Counted from the stretch's first letter, positions 1-7,898 are shown. The stretch is DNA of 64,000 nt from Alphaproteobacteria bacterium (GCA_030425395.1 JAUIAS010000003.1:1-64000), one strand, 5' to 3'. The notes: a model not told the origin generated them from the letters alone. Translations and numbers: made by a program.

Positions 1-1921
1 TAGTGCTGTGTTGTACGAAGGCCAGTTCCTGGTCTTGTACTTCGTAGGGGCCCAACTGCTCATGCCTCCCAGCTATCACGCTGGATTCATGCAGTGAATC
101 CCCCGCGTAGTTGTGCAACAAAGCCGGGCGCAATCCAACAATCACACAAATGACGCCTGCGTTGTGCGCTGCATTGTTCGACCACTTAAACGACCTTTGT
201 GCGAAGAAGATTTCCGATGTGTGGCCAATAAGGAGCGGCCAAAGTGCAGCAACTTGCTGCCCTTGGCAGATGGAATTTGTAGTTACAAATGCATAGGAGG
301 TCGGAGTATGAATGGAATACTCAGATGCCTTAAGCATCCAGCCAGACACATAGTCCAGAACTTTCCAGTTTGAGCCATGGGGCTCAAACAGTTTTCTCAT
401 CTCTTGCTTTTGCTCAACACTTTGTCCTCTGCTACCCAGATAAGGCGGGTTCCCGCAGATATAGGTCTCGCCCCCCTCATTCTCGAAATCAATCGCGGCC
501 TGCTCCAGTGGGGTGTCGAAAAGATCGTCCGAGGTCAGCTTTACCCCCTTGCCCGTGGGCGGGCACACGTCCAGCCAGTCCAGTCGCAGGGCGTTTCCTT
601 GGGTGATCCAGTTCCGCGCATCCAGCGGCAGGAAGGTGTCCCGTGCCACCTTGGGCCCACGGTAGAGCACATCGCATTGATACTCCGCGATGATCAGGGC
701 CAGACGGGCGATCTCGGCTGAGAAGTCCCGCAGTTCGATCCCGCGAAAGTTCTGGATCGAGATGTCAGAGGCGCGGTCGTCCTCACCCCGCCGTTTGTTG
801 ATCTCGAACTCGATCTCACGCATCTGTTTGTAGGCGATGACCAGAAAGTTGCCCGACCCGCAGGCGGGGTCAAAAACGCGGATGTTGGACATGCGTTTGC
901 GCAGGTTGAGCAGCTTTTGCGGGCTGTCGCCAGCGCGGTCCAGATGCTCGCGCAGATCATCAAGGAAGAGCGGGTTCAGCACCTTCAGGATATTCGGCAC
1001 AGAGGTGTAGTGCATCCCCAACTTGGATCGCTCCTCCTCATCCGCGACGGCCTGGATCATGGAGCCGAAGATGTCAGGGTTGATCTGGTCCCACGGCAGC
1101 CCGCCGATCTGGATCAGATAGCGTTGCGCGATCAGAGAGAAGCGTGGAACGTCCTTGGAGCCGCTGAACAACCCGCCATTCACGTAAGGAAAGGTGTTGG
1201 CCCAATTGGGAAGGTCGGCGGTAGCACGGTCCTTGATCGGGGTGTCCATCGCCCTGAAAATCTCGGAAATAACCTCGTGGGTGTTGGCCCCGTCACGGGT
1301 GGCGAATGTGTTGACCGTTTCAGTGAACAAGTTGTCACCCGCGAGGATGTTTGTGTCTTCGGCAAAGAAACAGAAGATCAAACGCGCCATGAAGTGGTTC
1401 ATATCGTGGCGACGCTCAGGCGTTCCCCAGTCCGGGTTATCGGACCGTAGAGTGACGTAGAGCTTGTTCAGTCGCAGTGTGGCCCGAACATCGAACTCGG
1501 ACTCGGCCAACTGCTTGGTCTTGGACAGGCCCGCCAGCGGCCAGAAGAACACAAAGTGGTTGGGCAGATCGCTATAGGTGCAGGCAATCACATCGCCGGT
1601 GTGCAGGTCTTCGGCCTCGATCTGATCACCGTCTGTCGCCATGACAAACCTGCACTTGTTGCGCTTGGTTTGCGTGGCCTTGCTTTCCTTGAGCGCGGTC
1701 AGTGTCTTGGGCACAGATCCGGTTGCACAGGTCTTGATGTGGATGCTGCCCGCCTGAAGCACGCCATCCATGTCGGATTTGTTCGAGGTTCCCTTGCGAA
1801 GCTTTGTTGATCGCGCTGCCGAATTGTCGAAGCACTCCAAGAAAGCGTATGGAAACTCTCCTGCGTCGTAGGGTTTGTCCGCCAGATCGCTGATGGCCTG
1901 TTCGATCTCAACAGCGTTCAT
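1..1921 (-). CDS. MmeI-like class I DNA N6-methyltransferase (3' part missing at window edge)
   Basis: The frame is open from the ATG at 1921 to the window edge, giving 640 visible residues and no stop. It carries the SAM-binding motif I DPACGSGNF near residues 351-359 and the amino-methyltransferase motif IV NPPY near residue 490, so it should methylate adenine or cytosine exocyclic amines in DNA. The first 340 residues match the N-terminal and helical regions I associate with MmeI/type IIG-like bifunctional enzymes. I do not see a clean PD-ExK nuclease signature: the likely place reads GSIHIK, with His where Glu would be expected. The target-recognition domain should follow beyond the edge. 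It starts 76 bp downstream of a recombinase gene. It may be a solitary methyltransferase or a restriction-modification fusion. Confidence 0.85.
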   Translation of the reverse strand, partial: MNAVEIEQAISDLADKPYDAGEFPYAFLECFDNSAARSTKLRKGTSNKSDMDGVLQAGSIHIKTCATGSVPKTLTALKESKATQTKRNKCRFVMATDGDQIEAEDLHTGDVIACTYSDLPNHFVFFWPLAGLSKTKQLAESEFDVRATLRLNKLYVTLRSDNPDWGTPERRHDMNHFMARLIFCFFAEDTNILAGDNLFTETVNTFATRDGANTHEVISEIFRAMDTPIKDRATADLPNWANTFPYVNGGLFSGSKDVPRFSLIAQRYLIQIGGLPWDQINPDIFGSMIQAVADEEERSKLGMHYTSVPNILKVLNPLFLDDLREHLDRAGDSPQKLLNLRKRMSNIRVFDPACGSGNFLVIAYKQMREIEFEINKRRGEDDRASDISIQNFRGIELRDFSAEIARLALIIAEYQCDVLYRGPKVARDTFLPLDARNWITQGNALRLDWLDVCPPTGKGVKLTSDDLFDTPLEQAAIDFENEGGETYICGNPPYLGSRGQSVEQKQEMRKLFEPHGSNWKVLDYVSGWMLKASEYSIHTPTSYAFVTTNSICQGQQVAALWPLLIGHTSEIFFAQRSFKWSNNAAHNAGVICVIVGLRPALLHNYAGDSLHESSVIAGRHEQLGPYEVQDQELAFVQHST

Positions 1922-1997
1922 TGATGGTCTCTATCCGTTGCTTCTGATCCTTGCCTTAAGCTGAACCAATCCCAAGGTCTATTCAACGCCCAATTGA

Positions 1998-3023
1998 TTA
2001 CGATTTGGGAATGGCCGCTTTGATCAGCTCACCCTGACGTTCCAGAGAGACGGGATAGTAGGCGCTTATGGTGGTCACGACGCTGCTGTGGCCGATGTTT
2101 TGCGAGAAGGCTTTGAAAGCCTCGCGCGTCGGGTAGGTGCGGTCTGCCCATTTGACCAAGGTCTTGCGGAAAGCGTGTGGCGTAAATGGCGGAAGATCGG
2201 CATTCGTGAACGCGTCTTTGACGATTTTGCGAATGGCGTTGGCGTTCTTGTAAACTTGGCGCTCAAAGCCGATCACCTTCATCGCCCCATCCACAACACC
2301 GACCTTGAGCGGCGGAAAGAGCGGATCATCGGGACCGAACAGCTTTTCCTTCCGCAGGAACGTGACCCAATCGGCAAAGCACTCATGGTAGACCACATCG
2401 ACAGGGAGGAAGTAGGTTGTGATCGTCTTGCTGTTCTTCGTCAGCACTTCGCGGGCGTCCTGAAACACATACCCGTCGATCATGTTGATGTGCTTGAGTT
2501 TCAGAGAAGCAATCGCCCCGTCGCGCGCACCGGTCAACATGAGAAACGCAATCACCGCCTTGTTACGACGGTCCTGCTCCGTCTCCGTCGGCATGACATC
2601 AAACACATGGCGCACCATTTCCATAGAAGGATAAGGCGTTTCGCGAACAGCGCTCGCAACACGTTGCCCTTTCGCATCCATGTTGAAGTAGTCAGCGTCC
2701 GAGTGCCGGATGCGGCTCTTGTATCCGGGCTGATCCGCAAGCCAGAAGAAGAAGCCCTTGTTCGCCGCAAGGATCGACCGGATCGTAGATTTGGAAAGAG
2801 GTTTGCCGGTTGTCTTGCTGACCTCGGAATTGATGCGGTCCTGGAACTTGATCACCTGCTCGATGTGAAAGCGTTTGAAATCCGCGAAATTGGTGCTGGC
2901 CTCAAAACGCAGAATGCCTTCTGCTGCCTTTTGAACCGTTGTCGCGTCCTTGCGCTGGGCGCGACGAAGGTGGTGCAGGTATTTGCGCTTGATGCGTTCG
3001 TTTTCTTCGTTGAATTTCCGCAT
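1998..3023 (-). CDS. Tyrosine site-specific recombinase
   Basis: A 341-residue recombinase of the phage-integrase superfamily, cutting and rejoining DNA through a covalent phosphotyrosine. The catalytic set is complete: Arg167 in TGARDG, Lys199 in KNSKT, His283 and Arg286 in HAFRKT, His312 in IGHSS, and Tyr321 or Tyr322 in SAYYPV. Residues 1 to about 110 form the core-binding SAM-like domain. There is no DUF4102 arm domain, unlike the integrase next to the tRNA. I chose the ATG at 3023 because AAGGAG sits 7 bases upstream; an in-frame start at 3050 lacks this. The neighbours are two HTH genes upstream and a DNA methyltransferase downstream, all in the same direction. It may serve the island itself or an older nested element. 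Confidence 0.88.
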   Translation of the reverse strand: MRKFNEENERIKRKYLHHLRRAQRKDATTVQKAAEGILRFEASTNFADFKRFHIEQVIKFQDRINSEVSKTTGKPLSKSTIRSILAANKGFFFWLADQPGYKSRIRHSDADYFNMDAKGQRVASAVRETPYPSMEMVRHVFDVMPTETEQDRRNKAVIAFLMLTGARDGAIASLKLKHINMIDGYVFQDAREVLTKNSKTITTYFLPVDVVYHECFADWVTFLRKEKLFGPDDPLFPPLKVGVVDGAMKVIGFERQVYKNANAIRKIVKDAFTNADLPPFTPHAFRKTLVKWADRTYPTREAFKAFSQNIGHSSVVTTISAYYPVSLERQGELIKAAIPKS

Positions 3024-3075
3024 AGGTCTGCTCCTTGGGTTTAATGACAATTCAGGTGGAGTGATCCGGTATCAC

Positions 3076-3501
3076 TTAGGGTTCGCCATTAGCCCCTTTC
3101 GCGATATTGAATGTGCGCGTGAATGTGTCGGTGTCCCTGGTCGAAATGATGCGGGAACATGCCCGGCCACAGGTCGGGCAGATGCCCTTCAGCAATTGCG
3201 TGCTGGGCGAAACCGAGGCCGTTGTGACGATCAGATCAACGGGGCGTCGTCCTTCTCTGCAAGACGGACAGAAGAGCTGATCCGCATCGAGCGGGCGCTT
3301 GGAGGTCTCCCGCTTGGCCCGAAGGTAGCTCTTCAAGGCGTCGCCAAGGATCAGATAAGGCTTACGCTCGGACATGACAGGCAAGCCGTCTTTGATCCAG
3401 TTCCGGATGGTCGCGGGCGTGACGCCCAACGCTTGCGCCGCTTCACCGATATCATAGGTCAAGGCAGACTTGATCAACATCGGGTTGTAACGCTTACCCA
3501 T
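3076..3501 (-). CDS. HTH protein with C-terminal zinc ribbon
   Basis: A 141-residue protein. Residues 15-60 form a MerR/excisionase-like winged HTH (IGEAAQALGVTPATIRNWI). Two CxxC pairs follow, CPSC and CPTC, spaced as in a zinc ribbon. The ATG at 3501 overlaps the end of the AlpA-like gene (ATGGGTAA), so the two are translationally coupled. The likely role is DNA binding linked to recombination or to control of the island, by analogy with excisionase and repressor pairs beside tyrosine recombinases. The function is inferred. Longer in-frame starts upstream would run through the AlpA-like gene in another frame and are less likely. Confidence 0.7.
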   Translation of the reverse strand: MGKRYNPMLIKSALTYDIGEAAQALGVTPATIRNWIKDGLPVMSERKPYLILGDALKSYLRAKRETSKRPLDADQLFCPSCREGRRPVDLIVTTASVSPSTQLLKGICPTCGRACSRIISTRDTDTFTRTFNIAKGANGEP

Positions 3502-3700
3502 CGTCGCGGCCCTCGAACAAGGCGCGAATGTCCTCTGCCTTCCAGACGGTCGTGCGTGGACCAAGCTTCATCGGCTTAGGAAAACGACCGTCCTTTATGC
3601 CCTTCCACCATGTAGACTTCGATACTGGGATTGGGCCGGTCGGGGCCAGAATCTGGGAAAGGCGAACAAAGCCCGTTTGGGGAAACTGAGGTGCGTCCAT
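3494..3700 (-). CDS. AlpA-like phage regulator/excisionase
   Basis: A 68-residue protein of the AlpA/MerR-type small HTH family. Recognisable parts are the N-terminal VRLSQILAP, the SKSTWWKGIKDGRFPKPMKL core, which reads as helix-turn-wing, and the closing WKAEDIRALFEG. AlpA-family proteins activate integrase genes or act as recombination directionality factors in P4-like elements. GGAG lies 7 bases ahead of the ATG. It is the first gene after a 103-bp gap containing a triple inverted repeat (3763-3791), which may be its operator. It overlaps the next gene by 8 bases. Confidence 0.82.
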   Translation of the reverse strand: MDAPQFPQTGFVRLSQILAPTGPIPVSKSTWWKGIKDGRFPKPMKLGPRTTVWKAEDIRALFEGRDDG

Positions 3701-3762
3701 TTTGATCTCCGAACGTCTGATACGATTCGAAGAAATATTGTTTCGTCCGGCAGAGATTTTGT

Positions 3763-3791
3763 GGGAACGGGCACCGTTCCCAAAGGAACGG
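3763..3791. repeat. Three alternating copies of GGAACGG / CCGTTCC
   Basis: GGGAACGG (3763-3770), CCGTTCCC (3774-3781) and GGAACGG (3785-3791) can form two mutually exclusive hairpins with loops of 3 or 4 bases. They lie in the only sizeable gap of the leftward gene series, just upstream of the AlpA-like gene. They could be an operator for that regulator, a recombination site, or an attenuating hairpin after the 296-aa gene. The sequence alone does not decide. Confidence 0.6.
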
Positions 3792-3803
3792 TATGTTTTT
3801 CAG

Positions 3804-4694
3804 CTACTTAGGGAAATTTTCCGGATCAATAAGTTCGCAGGATTCCTTCAGCCATTTCCGAATTGTCTTGAGATCCAGACTGATCCCAAGCCGATCAAGA
3901 TCATCCGAGATGTTTTTCACAGCCTCGTTGCGCTTGGCTCCGGGAACATAAGCGTATTGCTCAATGGCCATGCCCGCGATCATCTTCAACAAGCTGACCT
4001 TCTCGGCGTCGGTCATCTCTTTTGGCGGTGCGGGTTCAGACGTGACACCAAACCGTTTGTCCAACGCAGCCTTGAATCCGGGATGAACATCCAAACCGGT
4101 TTCGTTGATCCATTGGTGGAGGCGTCGGGTGCTCAAGTGCATCTTTCCATAGCCGCCGCTCGGATACATTCGGAACATAAGTTCATAGCGTTCAATGAGA
4201 AACCTGAACGAAGCCCACAATTTTTCTGGCTTCTGTCTTTTCAACTCGTAAATTTCGTTCTCCTTGAACAGCTCTGGCTTTGCACCAACGGACAGCATGG
4301 TAGCTTCCATGACTGAGAGCTTCGGCATCATGGCCCAATAGTCAAAATCAGGTGCAAATGCAGGATGGCCGAAGCCATAGGCCCAGACCTTGGGTATCCG
4401 CGAGAGATAATCGCTGGGGTTGCTCGGCAAACAGTTTGCCCAAGGCCAAGGCGCGCGTTGTTTCTCGGAGCTTTGGAAGTCGCGCATCAGCAACAATTCT
4501 TCATCTGGCAAAGCGAGCAACGCTTCCTTGCAAGCAGATCGCAATATGGCCAAGCGGTCAGCAAACTTGTTGACGAGTTCCATATTGTCGGGACCGTAAG
4601 GAACCTCGACCTTCGCCGGCCTCCACAACCAGATTTTTGGGTATTGTGCAGCCAGTGCGGCCACAACGATGTCTTCGCGTTCTTTTTCGTCCAT
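3804..4694 (-). CDS. Island protein of unknown function (296 aa)
   Basis: I do not recognise a named family. The protein is soluble and has no signal peptide or membrane segment. It has a charged, Trp-rich N-terminal half and a C-terminal segment (about 225-292) that reads as a compact helical domain: a helix with KMIAGMAIEQYAY, then DDLDRLGISLDLKTIRKWLKE, which resembles a HTH or helical module seen at the C-terminus of uncharacterised phage and island proteins. It begins 21 bp after the P4-type integrase stop and is transcribed with it. A role in the mobility or the payload of the island is possible. No catalytic motif was seen. Confidence 0.7.
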   Translation of the reverse strand: MDEKEREDIVVAALAAQYPKIWLWRPAKVEVPYGPDNMELVNKFADRLAILRSACKEALLALPDEELLLMRDFQSSEKQRAPWPWANCLPSNPSDYLSRIPKVWAYGFGHPAFAPDFDYWAMMPKLSVMEATMLSVGAKPELFKENEIYELKRQKPEKLWASFRFLIERYELMFRMYPSGGYGKMHLSTRRLHQWINETGLDVHPGFKAALDKRFGVTSEPAPPKEMTDAEKVSLLKMIAGMAIEQYAYVPGAKRNEAVKNISDDLDRLGISLDLKTIRKWLKESCELIDPENFPK

Positions 4695-4715
4695 CGCAAA
4701 ACGAAAGCAGAACCC

Positions 4716-5912
4716 TCAAGGATTCGCTAGCCTGCGCTGTTCATCCAAGTAGTCCGACCACCAATCCATCATCTTACGACGCTCCTCCCAATGCTCCCCA
4801 AGGTCATACGCGCGTCGAACCGCGTTGGTCTCCACATGGGCCAGCTGGCGTTCAATCGCGTCCGGGTTCCAGAGACCGCTCTCATTGGCGAGGGTTGAGA
4901 ACGTGGCTCGAAACCCATGAGCTGTCATTTCCTGACCGCTGTAGCCAAGTCTCCTCAAGGCTGCATTCAAGGTGTTCTCACTAATGGGTCGATGCAGGGA
5001 TCGCAAGCTAGGGAACAGAAACACACTCTGACCTGAAACGGTCTGCAAGGCCCTGATCAGGTCAATCGCCTGATCAGGAAGAGGAACACGATGCGGGCGA
5101 CGCATTTTCATGCGCTCGCCTGGAATGCTCCATATCTGTTGAACAAGGTCAAATTCGTCCCATTTGGCGTTGCGAAGCTCACCGGGCCGCTGGACCAGAA
5201 CGGCCAAGAGTTGCAGCGCAATTCGCGTCGTGGCTTGCCCGTGAAAACCGTCAACAGCACGTAGAAGCTCTCCCAATGCCCGAGGCTCGGTAATGGCAGC
5301 GCGCGGCGTGACCGTCGGGCGGATTAGGGCGTCGCGCAGAGCGTAAGTCGGGTCCGTTTCGGCCAAACCATTTGCGACGGCATACCGGAACACAGCGCCA
5401 ATCTTTGCCCGTAGGCGACGTGCTGTTTCATAATTGCCCTTTGCCTCGACACGCCGGAGACACGCAAGGATCATTGGCGCAGTTACTTCCGATATTGGGG
5501 TTGCGCCAAACTCCGAACAAGCCATTTGCAGCAACCATTCGGTCTTTGACATTGTCGCGGCGGCTTTCCCCTCGCGTCGAGCCTTGTCGATGAAGGCGTC
5601 AGCTTGGGCCGCAAATGTGATCCCCCACCGCTCCCGCTCTGCCCTCTTTCGCTCTTGCTTAATGACACCTGGATCACCGCCAGCCGCCAGAATGGTGCGC
5701 GCCTCATCTTTCAACTTTCGGGCATCCGCGAGCGCAACGCTTGGATATGCCCCAAAGGAAAGACGCTTCTCACGCCCTCCGATCCGGTATTTCAAGTGCC
5801 ACAGCTTCGATCCACTTGGCGTGACAGTGATGTAGAGTCCGTCAAAATCGGACACTTTGTAGGGCTTTTCCTTAGGCTTCAGTGCTCTCAGTTGCGCGTC
5901 ACTCAGGGGCAT
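4716..5912 (-). CDS. P4-type integrase with DUF4102 arm-binding domain
   Basis: A 398-residue tyrosine recombinase of the P4/IntS type that integrates islands at tRNA genes. Residues 1-90 are the arm-DNA-binding domain (PYKVSDFDGLYITVTPSGSK). The core-binding domain spans about 100-190 and the catalytic domain about 205-380. The catalytic residues visible are Arg242 (QRPGELR), His274 in the region where the family has HxVPL, His332 and Arg335 (HGFRAT), His359 (LAHVE) and Tyr369 (RRAYD). Length and order match the family. The gene reads away from tRNA-Thr, with 166 bp between its start and the tRNA 3' end; that gap holds repeated TGCCCCCA motifs. Confidence 0.95.
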   Translation of the reverse strand: MPLSDAQLRALKPKEKPYKVSDFDGLYITVTPSGSKLWHLKYRIGGREKRLSFGAYPSVALADARKLKDEARTILAAGGDPGVIKQERKRAERERWGITFAAQADAFIDKARREGKAAATMSKTEWLLQMACSEFGATPISEVTAPMILACLRRVEAKGNYETARRLRAKIGAVFRYAVANGLAETDPTYALRDALIRPTVTPRAAITEPRALGELLRAVDGFHGQATTRIALQLLAVLVQRPGELRNAKWDEFDLVQQIWSIPGERMKMRRPHRVPLPDQAIDLIRALQTVSGQSVFLFPSLRSLHRPISENTLNAALRRLGYSGQEMTAHGFRATFSTLANESGLWNPDAIERQLAHVETNAVRRAYDLGEHWEERRKMMDWWSDYLDEQRRLANP

Positions 5913-5914
5913 TT

Positions 5915-6088
5915 TGGGGGCATCCTAATTTACCGATTCCCGCGATGCCCCCAGAAACGCCCCCAATCTGGGGGCACTTCACCGGATCGTATCTTCCGTC
6001 ATCGGACAAACAGACACCGCAAAACCTCTATAAACTAAGAGATTTTGGATGTCATCGGATGATCTTGGATAAGAAAGTGGTGCCCCCA
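5915..6088. repeat. Iterated TGCCCCCA motif: candidate integrase arm/att sites
   Basis: TGGGGGCA (5915-5922), TGCCCCCA (5946-5953), GCCCCCA with an inverted TGGGGGCA (5959-5976), and TGCCCCCA at the tRNA-Thr 3' end (6081-6088) lie between the integrase start and the tRNA. A direct repeat GTCATCGGA also occurs at 5998-6006 and 6051-6059. Arm-type and core sites of P4-like integrases lie in this position. The assignment is inferred. Confidence 0.5.
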
Positions 6089-6153
6089 CACGGACTCGAA
6101 CCGCGGACCTACTGATTACAAATCAGTTGCTCTACCAGCTGAGCTATAGGGGC
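6078..6153 (-). tRNA. tRNA-Thr (TGT anticodon)
   Basis: A cloverleaf can be drawn on the minus strand. The acceptor arm GCCCCTA pairs with TGGGGGC, the D-arm starts AGCTCAGCTGGTAGAGC, the anticodon stem ACTGA/TCAGT has loop TTTGTAA (anticodon TGT), and the T-arm loop is GTTCGAG. The discriminator is A and the CCA end is encoded (6078-6080). The 3' end faces the P4-type integrase, so this gene is the probable attachment site of the island. Confidence 0.97.
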
Positions 6154-6163
6154 CTGAATGTCC

Positions 6164-6191
6164 GATTAATGCCAATGCGCCGCGGGTGCAA
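6164..6191 (-). promoter_or_regulatory. Candidate promoter of tRNA-Thr
   Basis: On the minus strand TTGCAC (6186-6191) and TTAATC (6164-6169) are 16 bases apart. They end about 10 bases before the tRNA 5' end. Confidence 0.4.
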
Positions 6192-6286
6192 GTGGGTTTT
6201 GGTGTTGATCTGCATTCTCCGTATTTGACTGTCGTGATGCGACAGGCTAGGCCGATATTATCCTTGAGGAACATCACAGACAGCCG

Positions 6287-7162
6287 ATGCAGATCATCGT
6301 TCACACCGGGGCGCATTTCACGGACGATGACCGTCTGATGAAATGCCTGTTACGCAACAATGACATTTTTTCCAAGGGCGGGGCCTCGGTTCCCGGGCCC
6401 GGGAAATACCGGCAGTTGTTGCGGTCGACCCTGTCGTCCATGCGCGACCACACCCCCGACCCTCAGGCTCGGGATGTGTTGATGGACGCGATTCTGGATG
6501 ATGAACACGCCGATCGCGTGATCTTGTCCAACCCGCATTTTTTCGGTGTGGTGAATGCCGCTTTGCGCCATGGAAAGCTCTATCCGGCGGCTGCGGAACG
6601 CATGGCCAATCTGCGCAGCCTGTTCCCTTATGATGATCTTGAAATGTTCATGGCGATTCGCAACCCGGCGACCTTCATCCCTCTGGCCTATGAAAAATCC
6701 AAGGACCCGTCGCTTGATCATTTCATGGATGGCGTGCATCCGTGCGACGTGCGGTGGTCTGACATGATCAACGCCATCCGCGCCGCCGCCCCGGATGTGC
6801 CGATTACCGTTTGGTGCAACGAGGATACGCCCCTGATCTGGCCGCAGATTCTGCGTGAACTGGGGGGGCTGGAACACGATGCCCATGTCGAGGGCGGCTA
6901 TAACATCCTGCGCGATATCATGTCCGAAGAAGGCTTTTCCAGGATGGAAGCCTATCTGGGAAAATATCCCGACCTGACGGAAATGCAGCGCCGCCGCGTG
7001 GTTGCGGCGTTCCTCGACAAATTTGCCTTGCCGGACGCGCTTGAAGAAGAAATCGAGGTGGAAGGCTGGACCCAGGCCTTGTTGGAAGATCTCACCGAGC
7101 GGTATGACGAAGACGTCTTCACCATCAAACGCACACCCGGCGTCACCCTGATCGAACCCTGA
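6287..7162 (+). CDS. Conserved hypothetical protein
   Basis: A 291-residue soluble protein with no signal peptide or membrane helix. The start MQIIVHTGAHFTDDDRL resembles the first strand and loop of sulfotransferase-like P-loop proteins (a strand followed by H-x-G-x-H), but the usual glycine-rich KTGTT loop is absent, so I do not call a sulfotransferase. It reads like a family I associate with Rhodobacterales genomes. It stands alone between tRNA-Thr and a 660-bp gene-poor stretch. The function is unknown. Confidence 0.75.
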   Translation: MQIIVHTGAHFTDDDRLMKCLLRNNDIFSKGGASVPGPGKYRQLLRSTLSSMRDHTPDPQARDVLMDAILDDEHADRVILSNPHFFGVVNAALRHGKLYPAAAERMANLRSLFPYDDLEMFMAIRNPATFIPLAYEKSKDPSLDHFMDGVHPCDVRWSDMINAIRAAAPDVPITVWCNEDTPLIWPQILRELGGLEHDAHVEGGYNILRDIMSEEGFSRMEAYLGKYPDLTEMQRRRVVAAFLDKFALPDALEEEIEVEGWTQALLEDLTERYDEDVFTIKRTPGVTLIEP

Positions 7163-7783
7163 AGCGCCGCAACGCCCGCAGTCTTTCCCCCGCATTAACG
7201 TTAACGCGGCAGTTTCACCCGCGTTGCAACACAAGGCCGGGCTTGGCACCCCGGCCACCCTTGGAAACGGATGCGCCCCCTCAAGGCGCAGACCTCTGAA
7301 CGGTTCAGACCCCGGAGTGAAACCCGGTCCACCTTCCGAATTGGCGGCGCCGCCCATTTAACGAGCCTTACCATCAGAACGCATCACCCCGGCGGGCCAC
7401 AGCGGCCCAGACCGGGCAAAACGGCTGCGCGGCGGGCAGGACTGGCACCCTACATCGGCCTGTTTGACGTCCGCGCCATTGGAACAGTTCAGGTCAATTT
7501 GATAACTGCGGGTTTCTGGCCCGTCACCCGCATCAAGCGCAGGACGCCAAATAACGGTGTTTCCAAAAACTGCTTACCGAAGATCGGCAAACAAAAAATC
7601 ATGGGTTACCTCAGTGTCCGGTTTGCGCTGGGTAGTTCAAAAACGCATCAACAACATCCGCTCAATCGGATCTAGTCTGCACTGCTGTTGACCTTGTCCT
7701 CTGAATTTGGGCCACAGGGGTGTTCGCGATCCGTCCAAACAAAGCATGGACGATGAAGCGCAGATTTTCAGACGCGCAGTCCC
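7163..7783. other. Gene-poor stretch with inverted repeats
   Basis: No convincing gene. The frame 7271-7675 (+) has no family resemblance, no ribosome binding site and an atypical composition. The stretch holds the palindrome TTAACGTTAA (about 7194-7203) and several G+C-rich hairpins, including GGCCGGG...CCCGGCC near 7233-7255, TCTGAAC/GTTCAGA near 7295-7310 and GGGCCACAGCGGCCC near 7395. A structured RNA is possible, but I could not match it to tmRNA, 6S or SRP RNA. Confidence 0.5.
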
Positions 7784-7812
7784 TTGACGGTCATTACAGT
7801 TTGACTTAGAAG
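7784..7812 (+). promoter_or_regulatory. Sigma-70-type promoter of tRNA-Gly
   Basis: TTGACG (7784-7789) and TAGAAG (7807-7812) have an ideal 17-base spacer. They end 12 bases before the tRNA 5' end. Confidence 0.75.
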
Positions 7813-7824
7813 CGCGATCGTTGA

Positions 7825-7898
7825 GCGGGCGTTGTGTAGTGGTAAGACCTTAGCCTTCCAAGCTAATGACGCGGGTTCGATTCCCGCCGCCCGCTCCA
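7825..7898 (+). tRNA. tRNA-Gly (TCC anticodon)
   Basis: Acceptor stem GCGGGCG/CGCCCGC, anticodon stem TTAGC/GCTAA with loop CTTCCAA (anticodon TCC), T-arm GCGGG-TTCGATT-CCCGC, discriminator T and an encoded CCA. The D-loop is short (TGTGTAGTGGTAAGACC), as is usual for glycine tRNAs. Confidence 0.97.

Larger units (their letters stand above)
1..6090. mobile_element. tRNA-Thr-anchored genomic island (one end)
   Basis: Two tyrosine recombinases, an AlpA-like protein, a HTH/zinc-ribbon protein, an unknown protein and a DNA methyltransferase are all transcribed leftwards. They end 166 bp from the 3' end of tRNA-Thr, with the P4-type integrase next to the tRNA, which is the usual layout of islands inserted at tRNA 3' ends. 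The DNA is visibly richer in A+T than the DNA to the right of the tRNA. The right boundary should lie within the tRNA 3' half. The left boundary and second att copy are beyond position 1. That this is a defence or restriction island is inferred from the methyltransferase only. Confidence 0.75.

Noticed and set aside
2088-3044. Long frame opposite the second tyrosine recombinase
   Set aside because: Catalytic residues are all on the other strand; this frame has no motif.
7271-7675. 134-aa plus-strand frame in the gene-poor region
   Set aside because: Low-complexity basic composition, no ribosome binding site, no family match; treated as non-coding.
7163-7783. tmRNA or 6S RNA
   Set aside because: No tag-like reading frame, no tRNA-like end, and no clear 6S bubble structure could be matched by eye.
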